From contig CALDWW010000001.1 in NCBI GenBank assembly GCA_937924335.1, positions 1-56,699 of the forward strand: DNA of 56,699 nucleotides, written 5' to 3'. Below, piece by piece: positions 42,675-52,900 of this stretch. Position 1 is the first letter of the stretch; each line of letters begins with the position of its first letter. The notes beneath the pieces are model-generated. The model saw nothing but the letters and a program-made list of their open reading frames with translations. It did not search any database and was not told the DNA's origin. A program made the translations under genes and the position numbers. The stretch comes from an uncultured Gammaproteobacteria bacterium. Its GTDB lineage: Bacteria; Pseudomonadota; Gammaproteobacteria; Steroidobacterales; XN24.

Positions 42675-44900
42675 ATGAAAACTGTCAATGCCAAGGTCGT
42701 AGACCAGGTCGCCATCATCGAGAGGCGCGTCGCAGAGTTGCTTGGCCGAATGACGCTGGATGAAAAGATCGGCCAGATGAGCCAGGTCAACGCGAGCGAG
42801 GCCGGCGCACCGGAATATCTTGGCATGGCCTTGCGCGATGGCCGGATAGGCTCGGTCCTCAACCAGGTCGACGTGGCCACGGTCAACGAACTGCAACGCA
42901 TCTCGGTGGAAGAGAGCCGGCTCGGGATTCCGCTGCTTGTCGGACGGGACGTTATCCACGGCTTCAAGACCGTCATGCCGATACCTCTGGGCCAGGCGGC
43001 CACGTGGAATCCTGAGCTGGTGCGTAACGGTGCAAGAGTCGCGGCCATCGAGGCTCAGGCTGCGGGAATCAATTGGACCTTTGCTCCCATGATCGACATC
43101 GCGCGCGATCCACGCTGGGGCCGAATCGCCGAGAGTTTCGGCGAGGATCCTTACCTCACGGGCAGGCTGGGTGTCGCGATGATCGAAGGCTTCCAGGGTG
43201 ACGACCTAGCCGGTGACGGCAGCATAGCGGCCTGCGCCAAGCACTTTGCGGGTTACGGTGCGGCAGAGAGCGGGCGCGACTATGCCACGACGAATATTCC
43301 GGAGAACGAACTCCGCAATGTGTATTTGCCACCCTTCAACGAGGCTGTCGGTGCAGGCGTCGCTACGTTGATGGCTAGTTTTAGCGATTTGAACGGGGTG
43401 CCTGCGACGGCCAACAGGTTCCTGATGCGGGATATCCTTCGTGACGAGTGGGGTTTCACAGGTTTTGTGGTCAGCGACTGGGAATCCATACATCAGATCG
43501 CCGTGCACGGCCTCACCAGCGGCGACCGGGATTCCGCGTACGAGGCGGCGACAGCCGGTATCGATATGGAGATGGCCAGCGATGCCTACAGCAATCATCT
43601 GGCCGGTCTGGTAATCGGGGAACGCATCGATATCGACACGATCGACACGGCCGTGGCTAATATCCTACGCATCAAGTTCCGACTGGGCTTGTTTGGGGCC
43701 CCCTATGTCGATCCCGACCAGACGCCTGCGATGGATCTGGAGGCCAAGCTGCGCGTTGCCAAGCAGTCTGCCCTGGAAAGCATGATCCTGTTGAAGAACG
43801 ACCAGGCGGCTCTGCCCCTGTCAATAGATCGAGTCGACTCAATAGCCGTCGTCGGGCCGTTGGCCGATGCGCCGTATGAGCAGCTTGGCACATGGGTTTT
43901 CGACGGCGATCCCGACCTGAGCATTACCGGACTGGCCGGTATCAGAAACCTTGTCGGAGACAGCGTCGACATTCGCTACGTGCGAGCGATGGAGACCAGC
44001 CGGAGCCGCTCGACCGACACATTCAGCGAAGCGGTCGAAGTAGCTCAAGGCTCGGACGCCGTTATTCTGTTCCTGGGCGAAGAATCAATCCTTTCCGGCG
44101 AGGCACACTCGCGCGCCGACATCAGCCTGCCGGGCGCGCAGGCCGCGCTGGTTCGAAGCATCCGGCAGACTGGCAAGCCCGTGATCGCCGTCATACTGGC
44201 GGGGCGTCCCTTGACGCTGACAGACATCGTCGACGACGTGGACGCGATTCTCTTCGCCTGGCACCCGGGGACCATGGGCGGTGAAGCCATCGCAGACCTG
44301 TTGTTCGGCGTCGAATCGCCATCGGGCAAGCTTCCGGCGACATTCCCGCGCGAGGTCGGTCAGATACCGATCTACTACAACCAGAAGAACACAGGCAAGC
44401 CGCCATCGCCAAATACCGTCACCAATATGGATGACATCGATGCCCACGCGCCTCAGACATCCCTCGGCATGACGGCGTTTCACCTCGACGTGGCCTATAC
44501 GCCGTTATTCGCGTTTGGTCACGGGCTGTCGTACGGGGAGTTCAGCTACGACAACCTGAGGCTGAGTCCACAGGAGCTAAGGATCGGCAACTCGCTGACG
44601 GTCCACGTGGAAGTTGCCAACCTCGGCAAAATGATCGCTGACGAGGTCGTGCAGCTGTATGTGCGCGATCTCGTTGGCAACGTCACGCGGCCGGTACGGG
44701 AGCTCAAGGGATTCAAGCGCGTACGCCTTGAGCCCGGCCAGACAGTTACCGTCAGCTTCGAACTGCACACCGACGACCTGGCATTCTTTGGTCGCGACAA
44801 CAGCCTGATGACCGAGCCCGGCGTATTCCATCTTTGGGTAGGTGGCAGCTCGGAGGCCAGTCTGCACTCGGAATTTCGCGTCGTCGACGCAGCCCATTGA
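42675..44900 (+). CDS. GH3 beta-glucosidase
   Basis: 741 residues with the full GH3 layout: an (alpha/beta)8 domain beginning LLGRMTLDEKIGQMSQV, with RDVIHGFKTVMPIPLGQAAT and KHFAGYGAAESGRDY. The nucleophile is Asp268 in GFVVSDWESI. An (alpha/beta)6 domain with SMILLKNDQAALPL follows, then a C-terminal fibronectin-III-like domain (VQLYVRDLVGNVTRPVRELKGF). There is no signal peptide, so the enzyme should be cytoplasmic and cleave imported gluco-oligosaccharides from the non-reducing end. The ATG at 42675 lacks a strong ribosome site; GTG at 42606 or TTG at 42639 are alternatives. First gene of the plus-strand operon. Confidence 0.92.
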   Translation: MKTVNAKVVDQVAIIERRVAELLGRMTLDEKIGQMSQVNASEAGAPEYLGMALRDGRIGSVLNQVDVATVNELQRISVEESRLGIPLLVGRDVIHGFKTVMPIPLGQAATWNPELVRNGARVAAIEAQAAGINWTFAPMIDIARDPRWGRIAESFGEDPYLTGRLGVAMIEGFQGDDLAGDGSIAACAKHFAGYGAAESGRDYATTNIPENELRNVYLPPFNEAVGAGVATLMASFSDLNGVPATANRFLMRDILRDEWGFTGFVVSDWESIHQIAVHGLTSGDRDSAYEAATAGIDMEMASDAYSNHLAGLVIGERIDIDTIDTAVANILRIKFRLGLFGAPYVDPDQTPAMDLEAKLRVAKQSALESMILLKNDQAALPLSIDRVDSIAVVGPLADAPYEQLGTWVFDGDPDLSITGLAGIRNLVGDSVDIRYVRAMETSRSRSTDTFSEAVEVAQGSDAVILFLGEESILSGEAHSRADISLPGAQAALVRSIRQTGKPVIAVILAGRPLTLTDIVDDVDAILFAWHPGTMGGEAIADLLFGVESPSGKLPATFPREVGQIPIYYNQKNTGKPPSPNTVTNMDDIDAHAPQTSLGMTAFHLDVAYTPLFAFGHGLSYGEFSYDNLRLSPQELRIGNSLTVHVEVANLGKMIADEVVQLYVRDLVGNVTRPVRELKGFKRVRLEPGQTVTVSFELHTDDLAFFGRDNSLMTEPGVFHLWVGGSSEASLHSEFRVVDAAH

Positions 44901-44916
44901 GCCGACCGTCCAACTT

Positions 44917-46479
44917 ATGCAGCAGAATACGCGATTCATCGTAACCGTCGCTCTTATCGTCGCACTCGGCGGGTTCCTGATGGGCTTCGACGCATCCGTG
45001 ATCTCGGGAGTTGTCGGCTTTATCGAGCTTGAATTCGATTTGACGAAAATTCAGCTGGGCTGGTCGGTCTCTTCCCTAGCGTTGACGGCAACGTTGGGCA
45101 TGATGCTGTCAGGGCCGATCAGTGACCGGATCGGACGCCGGCCGGTCCTGAAAGTCGCCGCCGTCCTGTTTGCGGTGTCGGCGCTTGCCTCGGCGGTTGC
45201 TCCTAACTTTTTCATGCTGGTGGCTGCCCGTATGGTCGGCGGACTGGGCGTCGGCGCCGCACTGATCATCGCGCCGATGTACATCGCCGAAATAGCCCCG
45301 CCGCAATCGCGCGGGCGCTTGGTGTCTTTTAATCAACTCAACATCGTTATCGGAATATCCGCAGCGTTCTTCAGCAATTACCTGATCCTAACGCTGGGTG
45401 ACTCCGGCACGGGCTGGAGCGAAGCTCTTGGACCTGCTGAATGGAGCTGGCGCTGGATGCTCGGCGTCGAGGCTGTCCCGGCCATCGTCTACTTCCTTGC
45501 GTTGCATTTCATACCTGAAAGCCCGCGCTGGCTGGCTATGCAGGATCGAGATGACGACGCGCGGATTATCCTCGAGCGCGTTACCGGCGAACACCAAGCC
45601 GCCGATAGTCTCCAAGCCGTCAAGGCCAGCATCGAAGCCGAGTCCGAGCTCGGAATCATCTCCCCGCGCGCTCTGTTCCATCCTTCCCTTAAGCTCGTCC
45701 TGACCATCGGAATCTCCGTCGGTATTCTGCAGCAGATCACGGGGATAAATTCGGTTTTCTTCTACGCGCCGATGATATTCGAGCAGTCAGGAATCGGTAC
45801 AAGCGCTTCGTTCATGCAGGCTGTGCTTGTGGGGCTCGTCAATCTGGCATTCACGATCGTCGCGATAGTACTGATTGATCGAATCGGGCGCAGACCGCTA
45901 CTCGGTTACGGCATGACGGGTATCGCCGCCTGCATGCTGACACTTGCCTACGGGTTTGGAACCGCGACCTACACGCTGGATGCCGACGCAATCGCTGGAT
46001 TGCCAGCCGACGTGGACCGGCAGCAGATCGCGACGCTGATCGACACGTCCTACGAAAGTGACACCGAATTTCGGCAAGCTGTCTATTCGACCGTCGGCGA
46101 GGATGTCTACAAGCGACACGAATCGCAACTGGTCAGCGGCGCCATCGCCATGAATCCCAGGTTGATCCTTGTCGCCATCCTCGGTTTTGTGGCCAGTTTC
46201 GCGGTCTCGATAGGGCCCATCATGTGGGTTCTGTTCTCCGAACTGTTCCCGAACCGAATCCGGGGCATGGCGATATCTTTCGTGGGCCTCATCAATTCGA
46301 CCGTTGCTTTCCTCGTGACCTTGATCTTCCCTTGGCAACTGGAGGCCATCGGGATATCGGCGACATTTTTTATCTACGGGCTGTTCGCCACTCTCGGACT
46401 CTTCTTCGTCATGCGGATCCTTCCGGAGACGAAAGGTCGATCGCTCGAGGAACTCGAGACCATACTCGTCAGGACATGA
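44917..46479 (+). CDS. Sugar porter (MFS) transporter
   Basis: 520 residues with twelve helices and the sugar-porter signatures: GGFLMGFDASVISG in helix one, DRIGRRPVLK, PESPRWL after helix six, QQITGINSVFFYAP in helix seven, DRIGRRPLLGYG and PETKGRSLEELE at the C-terminus. The QQITGIN-type motif is the hexose-binding signature. It has an unusually long loop of about 70 residues between helices nine and ten (LDADAIAGLPADVDRQQIA region), seen in some bacteroidetal and marine porters. It starts 16 bp after the GH3 stop. It probably imports glucose or a short glucoside by proton symport. Confidence 0.92.
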   Translation: MQQNTRFIVTVALIVALGGFLMGFDASVISGVVGFIELEFDLTKIQLGWSVSSLALTATLGMMLSGPISDRIGRRPVLKVAAVLFAVSALASAVAPNFFMLVAARMVGGLGVGAALIIAPMYIAEIAPPQSRGRLVSFNQLNIVIGISAAFFSNYLILTLGDSGTGWSEALGPAEWSWRWMLGVEAVPAIVYFLALHFIPESPRWLAMQDRDDDARIILERVTGEHQAADSLQAVKASIEAESELGIISPRALFHPSLKLVLTIGISVGILQQITGINSVFFYAPMIFEQSGIGTSASFMQAVLVGLVNLAFTIVAIVLIDRIGRRPLLGYGMTGIAACMLTLAYGFGTATYTLDADAIAGLPADVDRQQIATLIDTSYESDTEFRQAVYSTVGEDVYKRHESQLVSGAIAMNPRLILVAILGFVASFAVSIGPIMWVLFSELFPNRIRGMAISFVGLINSTVAFLVTLIFPWQLEAIGISATFFIYGLFATLGLFFVMRILPETKGRSLEELETILVRT

Positions 46480-46485
46480 CATGAC

Positions 46486-47796
46486 ATGAATATCGCTTTC
46501 GCACTACTTATCGCCATAGTCATTCTGGCTGCCCCTCCCTCCTTTGCAGGAGAGGACCTCGGCCCCGTGAAGGTCGAGATCTCGAGGACAGAGGATGGTT
46601 ACCAACTCCTGCGCGGCGGCAAGCCCTACAGGATCAAGGGCGCGGGGATGGCGGTCGACCGCGTCGCCGCCTTCGCGAAGCATGGGGGCAATTCGATTCG
46701 TAACTGGACAACCGGTGACGAGCCGCAGAACATCCAGGCCTTTCTCGACGAGGCACACGATAACGGCGTCACGGTCATGCTCTGCCTGCCGATGCAGGCG
46801 GAGCGCTGGGGTTTCGATTACAACAATACAGCTGCCGTCGGCGAGCAGCTCGAGGGTTTCCGAAAGAAGGTCATCAAGTATCGCAATCATCCAGCCCTGC
46901 TAGGCTGGATAATCGGGAACGAGCTGAACCACGATTACACCAATTCTCGGGTGTACGATGCTGTAAACGACGTCTCAAGGATGATCCATGAACTGGACCC
47001 CAATCATCCGACAACGACCACGGTGGCCGGATTCTTCCCCGAGGTTGTTACGGACATTCAGGCACGGGCACCGGACCTGGACTTCATAAGTTTCCAGGCA
47101 TACGGGATGCTGTTCGCTTTCCCTAAACTGATGAAGAAGGCAGGTTTCGATGCGCCGTTTATGGTGACCGAATGGGGCGCGATCGGGCACTGGGAGGTTG
47201 GAAGGACTGAATGGGGCGCGCCGATAGAGGCGACGAGTTCGGAGAAGGCGGACATCTTCATGCGCGCCAACAAGAGCATCCTGACGAAGATGCATGGTCA
47301 GCTACTTGGTTCGTATGCGTTCTTCTGGGGCCAAAAACAGGAACGCACCCCTACGTGGTTTGGTCTTCTGACGGAGTCCGGTGAGAAAACGGAGGCCGCG
47401 GACGTCATGCATTACATCTGGAACAGCGCCTGGCCCGACAACCGGTCCCCACAGGTCCGCACGATGAGGCTCGCCGGAAGGCAACCGTCCGCGAATGTCC
47501 GGCTGAAACCGGGCGCTCGGGCCAAGGCGCGAGTCATCGTCGTGGACCCAGATGGCGATCCGCTTACGTACCGCTGGGAGCTGAAGCCCGAGAGCGGCGC
47601 CACCCAGGTCGGTGGAGACCATGAAGAGGCAGTGCGCAATCTCGACGGTTTCATTGACGACGCTGATTCATCGACCGTGCGCATCACCGCGCCCGAGCCC
47701 GGTGCCTACCGTCTCTTCGTATACGCTTATGACGGTCGCGGCAATGCGGCACACGCCAACTTTCCTTTCCTGGTCAACCAGCGGAAGGGACGGTGA
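46486..47796 (+). CDS. Exported (alpha/beta)8 glycosidase related to GH2/GH5 clan A
   Basis: 436 residues with a signal peptide (about 1-21, SFAG). The barrel shows clan GH-A features: LRGGKPYRIKGAGM at the start, the GGNSIRNWTT strand, the acid/base Glu146 in WIIGNELNHD, a TTTTVAGFFPE strand, and the nucleophile Glu229 in FMVTEWGAIGHWE. A C-terminal domain of about 110 residues contains DPDGDPLTYRWEL, a PKD/Ig-like repeat. I predict a periplasmic beta-glucan-active enzyme; the family is probably GH2 TIM-barrel type or an unclassified relative. It begins 6 bp after the porter stop amid an ATGAC repeat and overlaps the GH17 gene by 4 nt. Confidence 0.8.
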   Translation: MNIAFALLIAIVILAAPPSFAGEDLGPVKVEISRTEDGYQLLRGGKPYRIKGAGMAVDRVAAFAKHGGNSIRNWTTGDEPQNIQAFLDEAHDNGVTVMLCLPMQAERWGFDYNNTAAVGEQLEGFRKKVIKYRNHPALLGWIIGNELNHDYTNSRVYDAVNDVSRMIHELDPNHPTTTTVAGFFPEVVTDIQARAPDLDFISFQAYGMLFAFPKLMKKAGFDAPFMVTEWGAIGHWEVGRTEWGAPIEATSSEKADIFMRANKSILTKMHGQLLGSYAFFWGQKQERTPTWFGLLTESGEKTEAADVMHYIWNSAWPDNRSPQVRTMRLAGRQPSANVRLKPGARAKARVIVVDPDGDPLTYRWELKPESGATQVGGDHEEAVRNLDGFIDDADSSTVRITAPEPGAYRLFVYAYDGRGNAAHANFPFLVNQRKGR

Positions 47797-48839
47797 AACG
47801 CAGCAGATACCTGCTCATCGCTTTGCTGGTGGTCGCCGGTTGCACGGACTCCGTGACGGACTCTCAACCGTCTTCCGACACGGGGCGATATGCCCAGCGA
47901 CCCAGCCAGCTCATCGCCGGACAGGTGGTTGCGGTGGCTTACTCGGGATTCCGTGAAGGCCAGCACCCGGACCGTGGCGCGGGCGCAGTGAATCCGGACC
48001 AAGACGAGATCCTCGAGGATCTCCGCATACTGGTAACGCACGGCTTTGGCCTCATCCGGCTCTATGACTCGGGCGAGAACTCGTCAACCACACTGCAACT
48101 GATCCGGGAGCATGGCCTGCCCATCCGGGTGTTGCTCGGAATCTGGCTCGATGCCGAGTTCAGCAATCACCTGGGCTGCCCCTGGCTGGACGAGCCCATT
48201 CCGGAGGACAGGTTGACGGCGAACGCCCTAAGGAACGCCGCGGAATTGCGTCGCGGCATCGAGCTGGCCCGGCGATTCGACGACATCGTCGTCGCCGTCA
48301 ACGTAGGCAATGAGGCACTGGTGGACTGGAACGACCACATGGTGCCATTGGCCAACGTCATCGACTATGTCAGGCATGTGAAGGCTAGCATCGATCAGCC
48401 GGTCACTGTCGCTGACAACTATGTCTGGTGGAGGCGCGATGGTGGGCCGCTGGTAACCGAAGTCGACTTCCTTGGCGTACATACCTATCCCCAATGGGAA
48501 GGCAAGACGATCGACGAGGCACTGGCCTACACGATAGAAAATATCGAAGGCGTGCACGCAGCACATCCCGGCAAACCGATCGCAGTCCTCGAGGCCGGCT
48601 GGGCCACTATCGCCACCGAATTCGGCGACCGCGCCAGCGAGGCCAGCCAGACGCGCTATTACGACGAGCTGCAGCGCTGGGCCAACGCAACAAATACAAC
48701 AGTCTTCTTCTTCGAGGCGTTCGACGAGCCATGGAAAGGCGACCCGAACAATCCGCGGGGTGCCGAAAAACACTGGGGCTTGTTCAAAGTCGACAGGATG
48801 CCCAAGCGGGTGATGAAGCGACTGCAGAAGTCGCACTGA
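47793..48839 (+). CDS. GH17 beta-1,3-glucanase-like lipoprotein
   Basis: 348 residues with a lipobox (VAGC, Cys17). The fold matches GH17: AVAYSGFREGQHPD, the HGFGLIRLYDS strand, acid/base Glu174 in VNVGNEAL, the EVDFLGVHTYPQWEG strand and nucleophile Glu267 in IAVLEAGWAT, with FFFEAFDEPWKG near the end. GH17 enzymes act on beta-1,3-glucans, by hydrolysis or transglycosylation. Its lipid anchor places it at the membrane facing the periplasm, or on the surface. It starts with GTG overlapping the previous stop (GTGA), so the two exported glycosidases are translationally coupled. It supports laminarin-type glucan as the substrate of the locus. Confidence 0.87.
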   Translation: MKRSRYLLIALLVVAGCTDSVTDSQPSSDTGRYAQRPSQLIAGQVVAVAYSGFREGQHPDRGAGAVNPDQDEILEDLRILVTHGFGLIRLYDSGENSSTTLQLIREHGLPIRVLLGIWLDAEFSNHLGCPWLDEPIPEDRLTANALRNAAELRRGIELARRFDDIVVAVNVGNEALVDWNDHMVPLANVIDYVRHVKASIDQPVTVADNYVWWRRDGGPLVTEVDFLGVHTYPQWEGKTIDEALAYTIENIEGVHAAHPGKPIAVLEAGWATIATEFGDRASEASQTRYYDELQRWANATNTTVFFFEAFDEPWKGDPNNPRGAEKHWGLFKVDRMPKRVMKRLQKSH

Positions 48840-48862
48840 GAAGACAGGCCGATCCCGGGGCC

Positions 48863-49897
48863 CTACTCGGGTGCCGGACCCGTGGACTCGCGAATCTGCA
48901 AGGTTGCCGGGACGACCTCGGGCAGCTGTCCCGGTATTGTTTTCTGTGCAACGTCGATCAGGAGAAGAGCCGCCCGTTCAGCCATCGTAGCCAGCGGTTG
49001 CCTGATGGTCGTCAGCGTCGGACAAAGCTGGCGAGCAAGTGCGATATCGTCACAGCCAGCAACCGATACTTCGTCGGGGATCTTCACACCGAGCAGGTCG
49101 GCGGCGCGAATCACGCCCGCGGCCATGTCGTCATTTGCCGCAAAGATTGCAGTGGGACGGCGCTTGAGCCGCAGTAACCTGTTGCCGGTGACTTCACCGG
49201 ACTCGAATGAGTTCTCGCCATCCCCGACGAGCCGCTCGGAGAAGGAAAGCCCGCTCTGGTTCAGACCATCCAGATAGCCAAGGTAGCGATTGGCAACCGC
49301 CTTGTGACTGGGGTGCCCCTTGATGAACGCGATCCGCTTGTGACCGAGAGAAGCGAGGTAACGCGTCATTTGCGCACTGATCTCCCGATCGTTCGTCGCG
49401 ACGATATATTGATTGCCGCCCCTCTTGCCAGGTGACAAGCGAACGAATGGTGTTCCGGTCGCCTCGATCACGCTCACGATTCTCGGCATGTTCGATAGAG
49501 GCGCCGCGAGGATGATGCCGATCGGCCTGGCATGCTCGATCAATGCCTGGAGTTCGCCGCCTATCCGCTTGGCGCGGTAATTACATGGGTGTATGAGCAG
49601 CTCGTAGTCAGCCGACCTGCAGGCACGCAAAACTCCGAGTTGCATCCTGATGACATAGCCGGCGCTGGGAATCTCGTAGGCGCTGGGGTCATCGTAAATG
49701 AGCGCTATCAGGTGCGAACGCTGGCTGGCGAGATTACGCGCGGAGCGATTCGGCCGGTAGTTTAGCTTGGCAATCGCCTTTTCGACCCGGGCCCGCGTCG
49801 AGTCTCGCACATTAGGTTCCTGATTAACGACCCGAGACACGGTCTTGATCGATACGCCCGCGAGTTCTGCAACGTCGTCAATGGTGGCTTTATGCAT
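48863..49897 (-). CDS. LacI-family transcriptional regulator of the glucan locus
   Basis: 344 residues. The N-terminal helix-turn-helix is KATIDDVAELAGVSIKTVSRV, followed by the hinge LNYRPNRSARNLAS. The ligand-binding domain shows the typical HKRIAFIKGHPSH, PTAIFAANDDMAAGVIRAA and VSVAGCDDIALARQLCPTLTTIRQP strands. The hinge leucine region (NRSARNL) is consistent with a CG-centred operator. It is 50 bp downstream of the phosphorylase gene and probably in one operon with it. The palindrome at 42444-42459 is its likely target. The inducer is expected to be a short glucan oligomer or its phosphorolysis product. Confidence 0.95.
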   Translation of the reverse strand: MHKATIDDVAELAGVSIKTVSRVVNQEPNVRDSTRARVEKAIAKLNYRPNRSARNLASQRSHLIALIYDDPSAYEIPSAGYVIRMQLGVLRACRSADYELLIHPCNYRAKRIGGELQALIEHARPIGIILAAPLSNMPRIVSVIEATGTPFVRLSPGKRGGNQYIVATNDREISAQMTRYLASLGHKRIAFIKGHPSHKAVANRYLGYLDGLNQSGLSFSERLVGDGENSFESGEVTGNRLLRLKRRPTAIFAANDDMAAGVIRAADLLGVKIPDEVSVAGCDDIALARQLCPTLTTIRQPLATMAERAALLLIDVAQKTIPGQLPEVVPATLQIRESTGPAPE

Positions 49898-49947
49898 CAA
49901 TCTCGCCCTCAACGCCGCATCGATAATTTGACGAATCCGTGGGCACT

Positions 49948-52900
49948 TCAGTTACCCGTAACCTTGCTATCAAGACTTAGGAGGAAACTGGTCGGAAAGC
50001 TTGCCTCGATGCGGCAGACTCGGCCGTTGCGATCGAATAGCTCCGCACTCAGGTCGCCAGGCAGAGACAACTGTGGAAACGTTCGCGTGTCACCACCAGT
50101 CCGGATTAGGGTCACGGCGGGAACCGGATCGTCGGTCAGTCGGTAAATAACCGGGACCTGGCACCAGGTGAAGGCCAAACCTCGTTCGGGGACCGTCAGC
50201 TCCTGCCACTCGCCATCGACGTCGAGGAAGCGTAGCACACGGCATTGAGCTGCGAATTCACACTCCCGCAGCAGCCGCGGGTCAAACCTAACCTCACCAC
50301 CCGTGACGCGCACCCCCAACTCGCCAAAACGTGACAGCACTTCTTCCTTGACCTGTCCCGTCATGCCCGGCTGCTGCGCTCCGCCGTGCTTCGGCGTGTG
50401 AGAATACGGATCGGTTGGGAACGCGCCATACTCCGCCGGCGTCTTGTTAAAACCCATACCCTCGCGAATCCGATAGTAAAGCTGCCCGAGACGACTGCAG
50501 ACAGTCTCGTCAGCCTCCTGTTCGAGTGCGGCGAAGAAATTCTCCTGGACCGCCAGCAGCAGCTTCGAGACCATGTGCCAGTAGATGCAACCCAGCCCCT
50601 CGAAACCGAACATGCCGCCGGAACGACCGGTGAAGGCACGGTGATTGAACACCGCCTCGTACAGGTCCTGCAGCGGCCCTCGAGCGGCCTCGAGTTCGTC
50701 CCCGTAAATCGCGGAGAGGGTGTCCAGCCGCGTATTGAGATCACCGACGTTGGCGAAATCGGCATTGAACCGATGGCGACCCTCCCCATCGACACAAACC
50801 AACCGGGTGTCACCCGACTCCAGCATCCTCCGCAGCAGGGGAATCGAATGGACCGACTCGACCGGCAGGCAATTCTTGTCGAGGAACCCGGGGAGATGCC
50901 GATCGGGATAAAGCATGAAGGAGTTCTGATCCTCACGATACATGTCGCTGTCGAACAAGGCGTCGAGCAAGGCGACGGCCTCGTCGGGGCTGGTCGACCC
51001 GGAGTTGAGCACGGCGACCTGGCCTTCCAGCATCGGATACAGGTCGTCTATCTCCACCCTTCCCGGCTGCAGGTTCAGCAGATTGTATGCATGGTACAGA
51101 CCGTCTTCGCGGCGATTGGTGCGGATACTGTGGTCGATCGCCGCCAGGGCCGAATCCAGCAATTCCCTGATTGTTTCAACCGGCTGCGTGACTTTTGCGG
51201 AGAATGGCAAGTCCTTGTAGACGGATGTGCGATAGCGACTCGCCGCCAGGCCGAGTTCCCGCAGTGAATCGAACCGATTGCGCGGGCCGACAGGGGCATC
51301 ACCGAGGTGTGGCCGCAGGCTGGCGAGCGCGGCGGCCGTTTCCGACAGCCATCTGCTGACTTGATCCGATAGTTCGATCGAGCCTGATTCCCCGTCGAGC
51401 AACTGCTGCAGGAATCGGACATAGCGACGCATGTGATACATGGTGACCATCGACAACCCGTGTCCTACAAGGGCGTTGTTGGCGTCGTTCCACTCAGGTC
51501 GCTGGGTGTTGAGCCAGATACCACCGTCTACCACCAGATTGCCCAGCTTGCACAGCAATGGCACCAGCAGTTTTTCAAGAAGACTGACTAGGTAGACTTC
51601 GCCATCGGCATCCAGCACGAGCCTGCCGTCGGCTCCGTCGGCCTCCACCCGGCGGGCTATCCGGTCGGCGAGCGCCTGATCATAGTCGACCGTGCTCTTC
51701 GGATTGTCGATGAGATCATCGAATGATCTGATTCGGTAAGGCACATTTGCATAACCGAAGATCGGGCGGTGCAGCAATTCGCTCAGGCGCGTGGGTCCAA
51801 ATTGTCGGGAGAGTTCCAGCAGCTTGAGCAGGTAGATGATCTGATGGTCACCCCAGTAACCGATGTAACTCCAGGGGTTGTCAGGCTCCTCGACCTCCCA
51901 GTCGATGCCGTCCTTGGTAATGCGGTAGGGATTGTAGCCATCCACGGTGGATGCATTTACAAACCTGGCGATGACACTTTCGATGAATCCCGGAAAACTG
52001 AATACCAAGGCTTCCCAGTTCTGAAAAATATCCCGCCAGTTGCCCTCATACGAGAGTAAGCGGTTACCGTGTTCATCCTTCAGCTTGATCGCAAACTTGT
52101 TCCAGGGTCGACTGGGGTCACCATGGCGGCGACCGAAAGTGATCGGAAGATACTCATAACAGAGCCGTTCCAGCTGCGGATCACCCCGTTCCTCGACGGA
52201 TGACAACAGCGAGCGGATGTTGAGCTTGTCCGGCAGTTCCTCCAGCCATTCCCGGTTGCGAGAATGAACCTCCCCATTGAAATGCGCCACCGTGCGGCGG
52301 AAGTCTTCTGCGGACACCGTGTATTGGTCATCGAAAACGCCGCCACGCAGTATGTTGAACAGCACGTTGGCATAGTGGCGAGTCGTGACATTCTCCTCGG
52401 CCGTCGCCTGAAAGCCGTCAGCAGAAGCTATGATCCGGGCCAGCTCGTCGCTGCCTTCTTCGATTGAACAAGCGAGCGCCCCAACGAGCTCGTCGGGATC
52501 ATCGAGCAGCAGGGTCAACTCGACGACCTGACTTTGCGTCTGCTGGACATCCGCCACAATTGACCACGTTTGAGATCCTCCCCGAATGAGGCGTAATCGG
52601 GTTTCCACAAAGTAAGCGCCCCGAACACCACGCGTGTGGGTCACGTGCTTGACGGGTTTGCCGGTCCGAAATTCATCGACCTGTGACGAGGAGATCAGAA
52701 TCGAACTGTCTTCCAGGCCAAGGCTAAACACCGTGTTCGCCCTCAGCGACTCGCACGGCTCTGCCCGGTCCGAGATGCCGGAGTACAACGCATAGACCGC
52801 GAGTCCGGTCGTTTCACAAAGTTCAGTCCATTTGTAAGCATCGACCAGGTTGCTAGAGTTCGCCTGGGTGAAACTCGGTGTGCCTGCGGGGAGTATGTTC

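Noticed and set aside
50386..51267. Plus-strand frame of 293 codons inside the phosphorylase gene
   Set aside because: No motifs; antisense to the conserved phosphorylase barrel.
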